From Ganoderma boninense (lineage: Eukaryota > Basidiomycota > Agaricomycetes > Polyporales > Polyporaceae), in NCBI GenBank assembly GCA_002900995.3, contig CM035306.1, forward strand, positions 496,001 through 560,000: 64,000 nucleotides of DNA. Reading direction: 5' to 3'. The notes under the pieces are model-generated. The model searched no databases. It worked only from the letters and a program-made list of their open reading frames with translations, and was not told where the DNA came from. Positions 1 through 10,385 of this stretch are shown here, piece after piece (the first letter of the stretch is position 1; every line of letters begins with the position of its first letter). Both the position numbers and the translations under genes were made by a program.

Positions 1-1696
1 ATCCGGCACCATGTTGTCTAGAGCTTGGTAGACACTGGTAGCAAGGGCTGGTAAAGGCCGATCGCGGGTTCTTCATATGGTGCATCTATTCCACATTGAG
101 AGAATGAGAAGTGATGCCACTCATCTTAGGATGTATGAAGAGAGCCGGCACCTCAACCACGCCGTGTCCTTCGATCTGTTCCTTTCAGAGTCCGCCGAAC
201 CGTATCCCAGGGGCGAGAACCTTGCCTTGGGCGAAATAGCTAGAGATGTATGCACGAGACCAGCATGGACTGCGAGCAGACTTGATGAACGAAAGAAGGC
301 CACAATCTCGAGAAAGATGGAAGCAAAGTGGATTCGCGCTCACCGGAATAGTAGCCTGCTCGTAGCTTCCAGCGAAATGCGGCCGCAACAGCTTCTGCAG
401 CCATGTGCCCGTCAGGATACGCCAGCTCGGCGAACGCTGTCAGGGTGCATTGCATGACACTATCCTAGCGTCAAGGACAAGATTAGCTTAGTTCGGAGGA
501 GGTGCGATGCTCGAACCGCCTGCGAATCGTCGGTCGGACGCACAGCCCTCCGAAGGAGATCGTAGCAAGAAGGACTTCTTTCGAGCGTCCCGACGAATCC
601 GTAGGGCTTGTAGCCACCGGAAAACATGCACAGCTCTGCGGGGACATCCATTCCGGATCCCCCGCCGTCTTGACAGAGGGCACGACGGTGCTCCGTCACC
701 GTGTTTAATTCAAGGTTCGAGAGGAAGTTCGACATGCCATGCGTAGCGGTCGAGGAGCTCGGTTACGTTTGTGGCTGTTGGAGCCCCTATATTGACGGAA
801 TAGGGGCTTCAATATCTTCAACAGAAATTTCAAGCAGCCAAGGCTTCGAGGTCGCCCGCTGTTCGCCCATGCATTCGTATGCCGCCATGGCAGATCATGG
901 GAATGTGCACAGCCCCCCCTGGTGGAAGCGTTGGTGGGTAGCGCTCAGAAGACAGAGATGCCGGTCAATGAAGGCAAACGCTGGCAAACGTTATTGGTGG
1001 TCCATTCCTGAGACAAATGCAAATGAGTGGATCGTAATGGAGTGGACGCACCGAAGGCGTTTACCCGTCCATGTAATAAATCACTTCTTCCACTTCCATG
1101 GTGGTGCTACGTTTGGAAAACGATTGCATGATTGTCGGAATGTCTGAGGGGCCATTGCAGCATAACTGACGTTGATGGCATGGTATACGCCTGGAGACAT
1201 GAACTAGAGGGGGCCTGGTATGTGATATGCCGACATAGGGCTGATCGGAACTTGCCATTAAGCCACACATGGGAAGGTCACTATCTGACCAACATCAGAG
1301 TAGCATTAGGCTGGTAAGGTACGCATCCTATACAATATCAGAGGCGTTATTCTGACCACTGCTAAAGTATTCGTAAGTGACTGCGCCAGATACCCGTTTA
1401 CTGAGCTTACCGCTTACCTAGTTGAATTGTTTACCATTCTAACAGAATGATGCAACTTTCGTACATTGTTGACGTCATTGTGTCTTCCCAGACTGTATAA
1501 GCCCATGTCAGAGTCGCTTTGGTTTTCCGATGGTGGAGGTCGAGGAGAAAGACGTTTCGGAGCGCTCATCATCATCCCAGCTCAGGAACGCCCATATTCG
1601 GCCCGAGGCATCCACTTCGAATCCGGCACAGAGCACTTTTGTATCTGTTCCCTATACACATCTCATTCATGTTTCGAGGAATGCATGCTATAGGGC
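1..1696. other. Gene-free stretch
   Basis: Several overlapping open frames of 60-150 codons occur on both strands, but none has a recognisable domain, a consistent exon structure or a partner frame across splice sites. I see no tRNA and no clear terminal repeat. It may hold unrecognised exons; nothing is strong enough to call. Confidence 0.5.
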
Positions 1697-2807
1697 CTAA
1701 TGATTATCCGCCCGCATTCCCTCCCTTATCCTCTCTAACACGCGAATGCTGTCCACCCCATCCGCGTTTGTCGAATGTGCCAGCTCCTCATACTTCTCCG
1801 TGTCAGCGACCGTCTGCAAAGCCTTTTGCCTCACCGACAACACTGCGTCAGTGCCAAGTTGGACCCTTAGCGGTGGATCCTGCAGAGAGGCGATTTGCAT
1901 TATTGCGAGCGCGGCCTTGCTCGGGTCGCCCATGAAGGGGCTTTGTTCGACCAGTCTCCGGAACTTGACCGAGGGTGCATCCGACCGATCGTACTGTACG
2001 GGGAGGGGAAGGGCGACCATCGAGCTCCTCGCCCACTCCGTGCGGAAACCGCCCGGCTGGACGATGATTCCACTCGGGGACCATCTCCTTCGTGAACGCT
2101 TCCGTGAAGCCCTCGAGTGCTGTCAATTGACATTGTCATCACATGTAAGCGTGCATGATGCGATACGATGCTTGTACACGTACCGAACTTTCCGGCGCAG
2201 TAGTAGGCCCGGGTAGCGTTCCCGATATATCCCCCAACAGACGTGATGTTCAAGATGCGCCCGCCGTGACCGGGCGGGTTCAGATCGCGTAGAAGTGGGA
2301 TGGCCTGCCAAAATCCCCGGTCAATGAAAGCACGCAATATGTTCGACAACAACGACAGAACCTCCTTCGTGACGTGCACAGCTCCCCAAAATAGTGTCTC
2401 CATGATCCTCCTCGCTTCGGCCTCTGGCGTGCCTTCGATCTCGCCCTGGATGCCGTACCCGGCATTGTTCACGACCACGTCGAGACGACGGAAGTGTTCT
2501 TTCGTGACCTTGAAGGCTGCCTTGATCTGCTCCTCGTTGGTGACGTCGAGGGGCACAACGAGCAGTTGGGACGGTGTATATTGCTTGGTCAACTCGGAGA
2601 GGGCTTGAGGCCTACGTGTCGTAGCAACTGCTCGTTCTCCTGAAACAAGGACAGCCTCCAAAAGGGCCCTTCCCAGGCCCTGGTTGCTCCCGGTAACTAA
2701 TAAGTGACAAACGGCAAGGTCGGCGCTGCTGACTCGTGGAAACGATTTGAATACTCACTGAACCATACACGGGTGTTGTTGAGGTTATGCTGCGCTGAAG
2801 AAGACAT
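1697..2807 (-). CDS. Short-chain dehydrogenase/reductase, frameshifted
   Basis: NAD(P)-dependent oxidoreductase of the classical SDR type, probably cytosolic; substrate unknown. The start ATG is at 2807. Exon 1 ends at a GTGAGT donor, and splicing gives the Rossmann motif TGSNQGLG near residue 20. The NNAG motif, the catalytic serine region (ILNITSVGG) and the YCAGK form of the Tyr-x3-Lys pair are all present. A 57-nt in-frame intron at 2305-2361 and one near 2120-2183 fit the family alignment. After the residues PEW (near 2060) the frame must shift to continue into the conserved IIVQPGGFRTEW stretch. No GT-AG pair explains this, so a short deletion or a sequencing error is likely. The C-terminal part (PPLRVQLGTDAV) is typical of fungal members. 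A second copy of this C-terminal segment lies at 7797-7945. Confidence 0.8.
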
Positions 2808-2840
2808 GATCAGTGAAAATGTATCCAGGATCTAGTCGAT

Positions 2841-2848
2841 CTTTTATA
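2841..2848 (-). promoter_or_regulatory. TATA box of the SDR gene
   Basis: The minus strand reads TATAAAAG, 34-41 bp upstream of the SDR start codon. This predicts a very short 5' untranslated region. Confidence 0.5.
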
Positions 2849-4055
2849 CTGGTGGAGGCTCAGCGTAAGAATTCTTCTCCGACCGGGCAAACCTGACGTT
2901 AAATATGCAATGCACTCCGCCAATTGGGACAGAGCGGCGATGTGATTTAAGTTTTGAAGATACTGAAGTGGGTATGCAAAGCGACACATTCTGATCTCCA
3001 AGCCCGGTCGGGATTTGGTGTAATCCCGCATCGGGCTGAGGGGTGTCACTCGGGATGGCGGCAGAAACCAAAAATACGCCAGTGTGCCTCCTCATGCCTT
3101 CTCGACTCAGAATTTCTGGCGCATCGTAGATTAGGTCAGGTATTTCGCCGCAAGAAAAGTGAATAAATACGCACGGAAGGTGCTGCAGCATGGATCGGCG
3201 CGGTAAAGCAAGGCTAGAAGTACTACAGCAGTACATATTCTCCTGAACACAGGGATCCTGGAACAGGCAGAATCGTTTGTCCTGTTCAGCTGTCCTGTAC
3301 GGTAAGTAAGAGCGACATGATCAAGCAAAAATGGTCAAGGTGATGGTTCGGATTCAACGCAGCCGCTGCAAGGCTGTGAAGGGCGTGTATAAGCGCCGTC
3401 GCCAGCACAACGCCAGCAGCAAGTAAGTAAGTGCTGAGTAGAAGCCCAGCCTCTATTCACCTTCGACCTCTACGTCTACCTCTGTCGATTTCCTCTCCTT
3501 GGGCATGGCATGCTCCTGATCACCCGATGCCCTCGCTGCACTCGTGTTAATCTTGTATCGACGCCCAATTTCGGTGCAAAATGTGTAGCGCTCCCCTGTA
3601 AGCCCGACTCCGACTCCGACTCCGCTGCAGCCTTCCAGCAACGCTGACAATGACATGTGGTACCATAGACTACCATCAGGTCTAACGTAAGTACAGGTAA
3701 GTACGACGTCGACCTAGTACATCACAGGCACGACCTTCAACTTGAACGGGGCTCAGAAATTTGCCAACTAAGGTGCACTGGCCATCCATTTCAAGTTCAG
3801 AAGGAAAGGGGATGGCTGGGCCTGCCAAATCGTCACCGGTTCTTCTGATGGCCCCACAGGCACGGCTCTGGATTTGTTGTATCCGACATGACCGGGGGAT
3901 GGGTCGCCAAACATGATCTACACATGTCGTTCCACGAGGCCGTCCTCGCCTTATTAACCGAACGGGATGCAGATCCACTGTCTTCGCTCTTCTGCTTTCC
4001 CCATCACGGTGAGTTGTTCGTCTTCACGAGCACATAGTTCGCTCATGGAGTGGAG
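2849..4055. other. Intergenic region
   Basis: No gene is supported. There is a short CGACTC-type triplet-like tandem at about 3605-3624 and several GTAAGTA-rich patches near 3420 and 3690. A 31-codon plus-strand frame near 3331 is arginine- and lysine-rich but has no further support. Confidence 0.4.
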
Positions 4056-5873
4056 ATGTGCCAGATATCCGAGATACCCATGGTTGGCATACTGGTCGAC
4101 AGCCTTCCTTTCCCTGGCCTTGCATCTTCTCTTCCCATCGCGGACCGCAGCAGCCTCGTCGGACTAAGCGACGATGAATTGCGAGCGTGGTCTTCAGCCA
4201 AGGCAGACGAGTACCGCAGTTTTGCCCTCGCTCTGCTGGCAATCTATAACGCCGTCGCACCCATCCATCGCCTCCCTGCTGAGATTCTTTCTAAAATCTT
4301 CGAAAGATGCTGGACAGGCCGCGAGAGCTTATGCATTGGCCACGTTTGTCGCCGATGGCGTTCCGTGCTGCTCCGCACCACGCAATTCTGGGCAGACGCA
4401 GTAGCCCATGAACCCTTCGCTCCGAGCACCCGCTCCGAAGGATACTTGGAAGCGGCGCTTGAGAGATCCGCCCCACGGAACGTGGAGCTGAGCTTCTCCC
4501 GTTTCTTGGGGGCTTTCTCTCGCTCCTTTGCGTCGCATACGAGGAGGACCTCGTCCCTGGCCGTCAATGTAGCTGACAGCACCCAACTCGCAGCGTTATG
4601 GACCTGCCTTAACTCCGGAATGCCTGAGCTTCGCACGTTGAGGATCACGTTCTACCTTGACGCCGACCCAGACCACCGTTCATGGGCCTCCGATCCACAG
4701 GTCGAACCTCTATCCGTGGCCGCTGTCCCCCGCCTTACGCGGCTCACTGCGCCCGCCGTGCTGCTTTCCGGCTTATCAGTGCCGTCCTTACAGCACATCA
4801 CCCTCGAGAACCTGTATGGCCGCTACAGCTCCGAAGGCCGGCTGGAGAGCTACAGAGGCTTCTACGCGGCTCTCGCCGTCTGCGCCTTGCGTCTCCAAAC
4901 TCTCGTGCTCCTCGACGTCGGACCGCGGGTGTACGATGTCCCCGCCGTCCCCTCTACATCGCTCCCCGCGCTGCGCCACTTCCGCATGGCGGACACGACC
5001 CGCCGTTGCGGACTCGTCCTCTCGCATCTCGAGTTCCCGGACACCACGCACATCGCCTGCGCGAACGTCGACAGCGGGCGCCTCTGCGAGACGCTCCCGA
5101 CCAACTCCGCCTCGATCGACGCACACCTCGCTGCGACAGACCGCGTCGCGATTCGCGGCACCGCAGATGCGACGTCCATCCACTGCTTCGCTAGGGCCGA
5201 CTCGGACAGCCACGAGCTCATCTGCGTTGGCCTCGCAGGCGCCCGCCGTGGGCTTCGCCCCGACGACCTCATCCAGCTCTTTCGCGATGGGGCGCGAGTT
5301 ACGCACCTCGCCATTGCGGGCCTGGACGGGCGCGACGCGTTCGGGGTCACGCTCCGCGCGTTCCCGTACCTCGTCCGCCTCGACGTCAGCGGGGAAATGG
5401 CCGGGTATATCTTGGAGACCCTCGCACGCAAGGACCACGAGGCGAGTGATGGGGACACCGATGGCCATTACGGCGACGGTAGACGGGCAAACATTGTCTG
5501 TGCGGGGCTGGAGACGCTCACGGTCGACTTCCACTTCGCGAGCGGGATGGCGAAGGGGGACGTAGGTACTGCGCTGAGGAGTGGCAATATGTCGGTGGTC
5601 GAGGCCGATCTACGTAGGCGGTGTGCAGACTTGGTGAAGGTCCTCTCACGGCGGTCGGAGATGGGAAGCGCGAACATAACTCGATTGGAATTGGGGTGCA
5701 CGGAACAAGGCTGGCCGATCGGTTCGAACGACAGCAAGTGCCCCCCCACGCTGCAAGTTGGTCTATCAGGTTCGAGCTGGGCGCCCTGGCGGTCGATCGT
5801 GAAGCCGCTGAAGAAGTTGGTGGACGGTCCTGTTGTGTTCACGGGCTACCATTTCTTCCCGGCTTCAGGCTAG
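4056..5873 (+). CDS. F-box protein (copy 1 of an inverted pair)
   Basis: Likely substrate receptor of an SCF-type ubiquitin ligase. The single-exon frame gives about 605 residues. The first in-frame ATG is at 4056; the frame is open slightly upstream but has no earlier ATG. The F-box lies at about residues 70-118, with IHRLPAEILSKIF followed by the CxxWRSVL and FWADAV motifs typical of agaricomycete F-box proteins. The rest is leucine-rich and repeat-like without a named domain, as usual for this group. The C-terminus (LVDGPVVFTGY) matches the C-terminus of the F-box gene at 8080-9861, and the N-terminal DRSSLVGL motif is also shared, so the two are paralogues in opposite orientation. The target protein cannot be inferred. 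Confidence 0.88.
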   Translation: MCQISEIPMVGILVDSLPFPGLASSLPIADRSSLVGLSDDELRAWSSAKADEYRSFALALLAIYNAVAPIHRLPAEILSKIFERCWTGRESLCIGHVCRRWRSVLLRTTQFWADAVAHEPFAPSTRSEGYLEAALERSAPRNVELSFSRFLGAFSRSFASHTRRTSSLAVNVADSTQLAALWTCLNSGMPELRTLRITFYLDADPDHRSWASDPQVEPLSVAAVPRLTRLTAPAVLLSGLSVPSLQHITLENLYGRYSSEGRLESYRGFYAALAVCALRLQTLVLLDVGPRVYDVPAVPSTSLPALRHFRMADTTRRCGLVLSHLEFPDTTHIACANVDSGRLCETLPTNSASIDAHLAATDRVAIRGTADATSIHCFARADSDSHELICVGLAGARRGLRPDDLIQLFRDGARVTHLAIAGLDGRDAFGVTLRAFPYLVRLDVSGEMAGYILETLARKDHEASDGDTDGHYGDGRRANIVCAGLETLTVDFHFASGMAKGDVGTALRSGNMSVVEADLRRRCADLVKVLSRRSEMGSANITRLELGCTEQGWPIGSNDSKCPPTLQVGLSGSSWAPWRSIVKPLKKLVDGPVVFTGYHFFPASG

Positions 5874-6382
5874 CGGAAGATGTAATAGGATGTCAATATG
5901 AGAAGAATGCTTTACTGTCGCCGCACGTTGTTGTTGCTGAGCGCCGCGATGTAGTGAGGTAGAAGACTATGGTGGATCATTTCGAGCGCGAAATACAGGA
6001 ACACGAGACAGCGAAGAAAAGGTCCAGGAGTCCGTAAAGTATGTACGATGTCTATCATCTACAGAATTGAGTGTTCTCCATATCCGTCAGGATCTCTTGG
6101 AGACGTGGGGGACTCGCACAGCGCGAGGTTTACAGGTTCGGGTGGAGCCGAGAGTGAAGAGGCAACGGCGCAGGTGGCCATGACCGGGCAACGTCTAGAG
6201 CAGAAATGCGCGTCCTGCGCGAGGGTCCTGCGTTGCAAAGGAGCCCAAGCTCGTCGATAACGGGACTCGATGGCGTCGACGATGGTATCCTCGGCAGGTG
6301 ATGCGAGCGGGATAGGATCGCGCTGACATGTAGTGCCAGTGATGGTGGTATTGATCGCTTGCAAGCGAAATATGTGGGCCGT

Positions 6383-6595
6383 CTACAGACCGAAGAACTT
6401 CTTCAGGCTGGACTTGGAGGTCTTCCTCTGTGGGGTGCGCTCGCTCGTCCGGGGGCAGAGCGTCTGGCGCGCCTCCTCGTACATGTTATAGGTGTCGCGG
6501 GGCGACTGGGTGGATGTGAAGAGTGCGAATGCGTTGGATGCGGAGGGGACAGAAGGGAAGAAGCCGTAAGCAAGGGTGCTTGCGGAGAAGGACAT
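6383..6595 (-). CDS. Small conserved protein of 70 residues (copy 1)
   Basis: I do not recognise the family. The frame has one exon with ATG at 6595 and ends in a basic tail closing with LKKFFGL. The N-terminal half is rich in Ser, Phe and Ala; the middle contains the motif SPRDTYNMYEEAR; there is no signal peptide and no long hydrophobic helix. A second copy at 25579-25788 has about the same length, the same ends and mostly conservative changes. Retention of frame and of a shared promoter supports a real, selected gene rather than chance. A cytosolic or nuclear role is an inference from the lack of targeting signals. Confidence 0.7.
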   Translation of the reverse strand: MSFSASTLAYGFFPSVPSASNAFALFTSTQSPRDTYNMYEEARQTLCPRTSERTPQRKTSKSSLKKFFGL

Positions 6596-6730
6596 CTTTG
6601 GTAGTGCTCGGAGTGGATGAAAATGTGGTAAGCGGTGCGACTCTGACTAAGGAGTACAGAGGCTCTCTGAGAGTCGAGCGGTCGCTGTGAGGCTGGCTGG
6701 TGATGGAAACAAGGTTCTAGCATTCCTCTC

Positions 6731-6738
6731 ATATATAC
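6731..6738 (-). promoter_or_regulatory. TATA box of the small-protein gene (copy 1)
   Basis: The minus strand reads GGTATATATGAG about 140 bp before the ATG at 6595. The same element with the same surroundings and spacing precedes copy 2 at 25579. Confidence 0.6.
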
Positions 6739-7211
6739 CCACCAGAATACGGCGGATTGCTAGCAATTGCAAGTCTGCGGCGATGCGGATTGAGGGGGAG
6801 TGTCCTTCGTCGAACCCTGAGTGTCGGTTTTGCACACAGAAAATTCCCTGTCATGGCAAATGTTTGCGTCGGTAAAATACGACCACATAGCAGCAGTCTG
6901 TTGCCATGATATAGGTCGCCCACAGAGACATCCCAGCGTAGAGCGAGCCAACGAAGCTGGAGAACGAGGTCGACAATGACGGGAACAAGTAGCAGGCGGG
7001 AAGCTAGACGCCAGAAAGTGCTGTGTGGTAACCATGGTGTATAAACAAATCAATACTGGCGCTCGTGAGACTGCAGATTCTAAGTACGTCGAGCCCGTTC
7101 TCAGTTCTTAACTACAAGCAATGCGGTCACCTCTATATCATGTAATTCGGCTATCCCACCATTCACAATCAACAGCGTATAACTCAAGAAACTCAGGACA
7201 ACCCGAAATCC

Positions 7212-7798
7212 TTACACGCCAACAACACGCGCAAGCCTCTCGAAGCCAGGCGTGCCCAGACCAGTAACGGGATCCCAGCCCTCCCTCGCCGGGAACTCGC
7301 TCGTCCTGCAGCCCGGGTTGGACCCCGTCGTGACGTCGTTCAGCGCGAGCTCTCCCGCATCCGAGTACAGGAGGGGGTTGAGGAACCCGAGGGGCGGCTT
7401 GCCCTTGGCCAGCAGCCCGTCGTTGAGGAGCGCGATGACGGACGCGAACACGGGCGCCGACGCGGACGTGCCGTTGATCAGGCGCTCCTTTCCCCCGACC
7501 ACAATCTTGAACGCGACGCCCTGCGCGGCGACGTCGGGAAACGCGCGGCCCGTGGCGTTATACAGCCCCTTGTGCGTGCTTCCGAGTGCGGTGAGGTAGT
7601 CGTGGACGGCGGGGGCCTGGTAGGCGGGCATGCCGAAGACGTTCGAGAAGCCCCCAGCGGAGAGCTCAGCGGCGGTCTCGGGCACGCTGCGGGACGCGCC
7701 GACGGACGTCACGTAGGGGCAGCCGGAGGGGAAGGTGGGGACGAATTTCTCGCAGTCGTTGGTGAACCGCGTGCCCGACACACCACCGTCGCCCGCCC
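7212..7798 (-). pseudogene. Truncated S53 (sedolisin) peptidase
   Basis: The minus frame encodes the C-terminal part of a sedolisin-type acid serine peptidase (tripeptidyl-peptidase-like). It begins at the GDGGVSG oxyanion-Asp region and runs through PSGCPYVTSVGA, the nucleophile motif GTSASAP, SNPGC and GWDPVTGLGTP to a stop at 7212-7214. The pro-domain and the Glu/Asp half of the catalytic triad, normally several hundred residues upstream, are absent. At about 7797 the sequence switches abruptly to an inverted piece of an SDR gene. The frame stays open past the junction, but the upstream residues are antisense SDR, so no functional enzyme is expected. Confidence 0.75.
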
Positions 7799-7945
7799 TT
7801 ATGCAGGTCGCGGCGATGGCGGACCCGCCGCTGCGCGTGCAGCTCGGCACGGACGCGGTGGTGATGGCGCGGAGCCAGGCGCTGCAGACGATGCGGGACA
7901 CGGACAGGTACGAGGAGCTGGGGCACTCGACGAACGCGGACGGGA
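7797..7945 (+). pseudogene. SDR C-terminal fragment, inverted
   Basis: The plus strand encodes PPLRVQLGTDAV and YEEL-HSTNADG, the same order of motifs as the last exon of the SDR gene at 1697-2807. The match starts at about 7797, directly where the minus-strand S53 fragment loses similarity, and stops at about 7945. No catalytic part of an SDR is present nearby. Confidence 0.7.
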
Positions 7946-8079
7946 GTCGACAAGGACCAGATAGTCGTGTTCATCACCGCCGCGACAACGGCGGCGAAAT
8001 AGTCTGAGGTCTTGAGCTCGGAGTGGGTTAGGCAGGATGGGGGTTTCCAAGTTCCAACTAGTCAGTACAATCTCAATCT

Positions 8080-9861
8080 CTACGTATCTGCCGAGAAATA
8101 CCGATAGCCTGTGAACACAACCGGGCCGTCCACCAGCTTCTCGAGCGGCTCCACGATCGGCCGCCAGGACGTCCAGTCCGAGCCGAGTGGGTCGAGTATG
8201 CTCTTGCGTCTGAATCCGCCCGCTCTATCCGGCCTGCCCTGCTCTGTGCACCCAAACTCCATTCGTGTCAAACGAGTGCCCATCTCCGAGCGGAGCGAAA
8301 GGACACGCTGGAGGTCCGCACACCGCTCGCGGAGGTCAGCCTCGACCTGGGCGATGTCCCCGTCCCTCAGCGCCTCGGCAAGGCCATCGATGCGCCTCGG
8401 AGCCCCGTGGATGAAGTCGACCACCAGCACCTCGAGCTCCGGACAGACAGCTGTCGCGCTGGCACAAGTGCTCTCGCCGTCCAGCCGGCGAGCGAGGCTC
8501 TTTAGGACAACATACGCTGCCCCGCCCCCGTGGATCTCTGCACGCACGAGGTGGGGGAACGCGCGCCACTCAACGACGTCCTGCACGGCCTGCAGGTCCA
8601 GGCGGCTGCCGACGGTGACCCGTACCGCCAGCTGCGTCACCCGTGCCGCGTCCCGGAAGAACTGGATGATGTCGCGAGAGCACAGGCGGTCCGCCGGTGG
8701 GGGGTCGACATCTTCGGTTTCGACGTTGATGTGGAGGAGCGCCTCCGGGTCGTCTCCTGCGTAGCAATGCACGGACATGGGGTCAGAGTAGGAGGAGGCG
8801 GGTATGTCGATCGCCACGCGGTCGGTCGTGCTCAGCACGGATTGGATTGGGGCCGCAGTGGGGGCGGCGGTGAGGCACAGGCCGCGGCCGTCGATGTTCG
8901 TGCAACGGATGTGGGTTGTGGTTGGGAGAGAGAGGTGGAGGAGGAGGAGGGTGCAGTGGCGCGTGACGTCCAGGACGTGCAAATGCCGCAGTGCCGGGAG
9001 GGCGAGAGGAGTCGTGGTGTGGAAGACCCAGGGGGTTGCTTCGCTGAGGGATAGAGTCCGGAGATGTGGGGCACAGAGTGCGAGGGTTTTGAAGAAAGAC
9101 TTGCTTCCGAGTCGGCCATTTTCAGACTCGCCTGTGATCGCGTTGGATAAGGTGATGTGTTGGAGGGAGGGAAGATACAGGCTGGGAAACAATCTGACGG
9201 GTGCCAAGAGCCGAGTAAGACTTGGGAGGGCGATGGGCGACAGAGACAAGCCTTTACCCGAGGCTTTCATTATCCATCGGCATTCAAACTCGTCAAGAAT
9301 GATGGTCAGGGCCGCAAGACGAGGCATTCCAGAGTTGAGACATTTCCATAACGGTGAGAGCTCCTCGCTCATCACAGAGGTAATCCCGAGAGATACAACT
9401 CTCCCAGCGTGGGGGGCGAGGCATTGGTGGACATTGGCATCGAAAAAGGAAAACGATGTCTCCAACATGTGAGGGGCAGATCGCTCAAGCATGGCATCTA
9501 GACAGCCCGTGAAGTAGTCTAGCCGAGCGAGTTCGCTGTTGTTGACCGCATCTGCCCAGAATCGTGTGGTGTCATGTAGCACGGACCGCCACCAGCTACA
9601 TACATGGCTGATGCAAATGCTCTCGCGACCGGTCCAGCATTCTTCGAAGATTTTTGAGAGGAGCTCGGGAGGGAGACGGTGAATGCCAGGGGGCATCGGC
9701 ACCGTAGATGGAGAGGATCGAGCGAGTATGCAGTATTCCTCCTCCCTTGCTAAGGTATTCCCTCGGATGTCGTTTTCGCCGCCGAGTCCGACGAGGCTGG
9801 AGCGGTCAGAAACAGGCAAAGAGAATGTGGGGGACAATTGTGTTCGCAAGTTGGTCGTCCA
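8080..9861 (-). CDS. F-box protein (copy 2 of an inverted pair)
   Basis: Probable SCF substrate receptor. The long exon codes for about 590 residues with the F-box near residue 56 of the open part (IHRLPPELLSKIF, CWTGRESICISHVC, FWADAV). It ends with LVDGPVVFTGYRYFSADT, matching the tail of the F-box gene at 4056-5873. There is no ATG at the 5' end of the long frame; a CAG acceptor at about 9862 suggests an upstream first exon between 9900 and 10100, which I could not place with certainty. The next in-frame ATG lies just before the F-box and would remove only the poorly conserved N-terminus. Confidence 0.85.
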   Translation of the reverse strand, partial: WTTNLRTQLSPTFSLPVSDRSSLVGLGGENDIRGNTLAREEEYCILARSSPSTVPMPPGIHRLPPELLSKIFEECWTGRESICISHVCSWWRSVLHDTTRFWADAVNNSELARLDYFTGCLDAMLERSAPHMLETSFSFFDANVHQCLAPHAGRVVSLGITSVMSEELSPLWKCLNSGMPRLAALTIILDEFECRWIMKASGKGLSLSPIALPSLTRLLAPVRLFPSLYLPSLQHITLSNAITGESENGRLGSKSFFKTLALCAPHLRTLSLSEATPWVFHTTTPLALPALRHLHVLDVTRHCTLLLLHLSLPTTTHIRCTNIDGRGLCLTAAPTAAPIQSVLSTTDRVAIDIPASSYSDPMSVHCYAGDDPEALLHINVETEDVDPPPADRLCSRDIIQFFRDAARVTQLAVRVTVGSRLDLQAVQDVVEWRAFPHLVRAEIHGGGAAYVVLKSLARRLDGESTCASATAVCPELEVLVVDFIHGAPRRIDGLAEALRDGDIAQVEADLRERCADLQRVLSLRSEMGTRLTRMEFGCTEQGRPDRAGGFRRKSILDPLGSDWTSWRPIVEPLEKLVDGPVVFTGYRYFSADT

Positions 9862-10385
9862 CTGCTGACAAGGTCGTGGGTGTAGCGGAATGCTGTGTCC
9901 GAGTTAGTGGGTGAGATGTTTGAGTACATCCACTTGAACTCACTGATGGTACTAGAATGAGCAGACTCAGCATAGGGCATGGACGTAGAGTCGAGCATGG
10001 ATGCTTGAACGTTGAGCCGACTCCAAATCACCCATCGATCATCGATGGATCTTGGTGCACAGCGCCAATAAACGTTTCGGTGTCCGCTATCACTCCGCTC
10101 GAACAAAATCTCGAGGACACTTACTTATAACCACAGCCTAGTAGCAAGGTGACCATCCTCGGTCTTTCGCTCGAGTCTTTGCTCTCAGTTCTTGCTTGGA
10201 ATTGCTTTGAACACTTTATACTCTACCTTGCAGGTTCAATTTGTATACATATTCTTGGATTAATTCCAAATTATAATTATCGCACCCACAAGCTCTGCTC
10301 AGGGTGCATATCAGTTCTTCCTGCTTTTCCCCTGGCCAATTGCCACTGCCTCCGACGGCCCAAGCAGCAAAATTCACACTTTGTT

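Larger units (their letters stand above)
6040..7000 (-). repeat. Duplicated segment carrying the small-protein gene (copy 1)
   Basis: Read on the minus strand, this stretch resembles 25190-26060 on the plus strand over the upstream region, the TATA box, the 70-codon frame and part of the downstream region. Shared landmarks include GTATATATGAG, CATCACCAGCCAGCCTCACA and, downstream, GGATATGGAGAAC. The downstream similarity does not keep a reading frame, so it is probably 3' untranslated sequence. Confidence 0.75.

Noticed and set aside
77..1147. Open frames of 60-148 codons on both strands at the left edge
   Set aside because: They overlap in several frames, show no domain or splice continuity and change composition along their length.
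4657..5565. A 302-codon plus-strand frame and 200-250-codon minus frames inside the first F-box gene
   Set aside because: They are shadows of the high-GC F-box coding sequence; their residues are mostly Arg, Ser, Pro and Ala without motifs.
7572..7964. Glycine- and Arg-rich plus-strand frame opposite the S53 fragment
   Set aside because: It is the antisense of the peptidase and has no similarity of its own; only the separate SDR frame at 7797-7945 is real.
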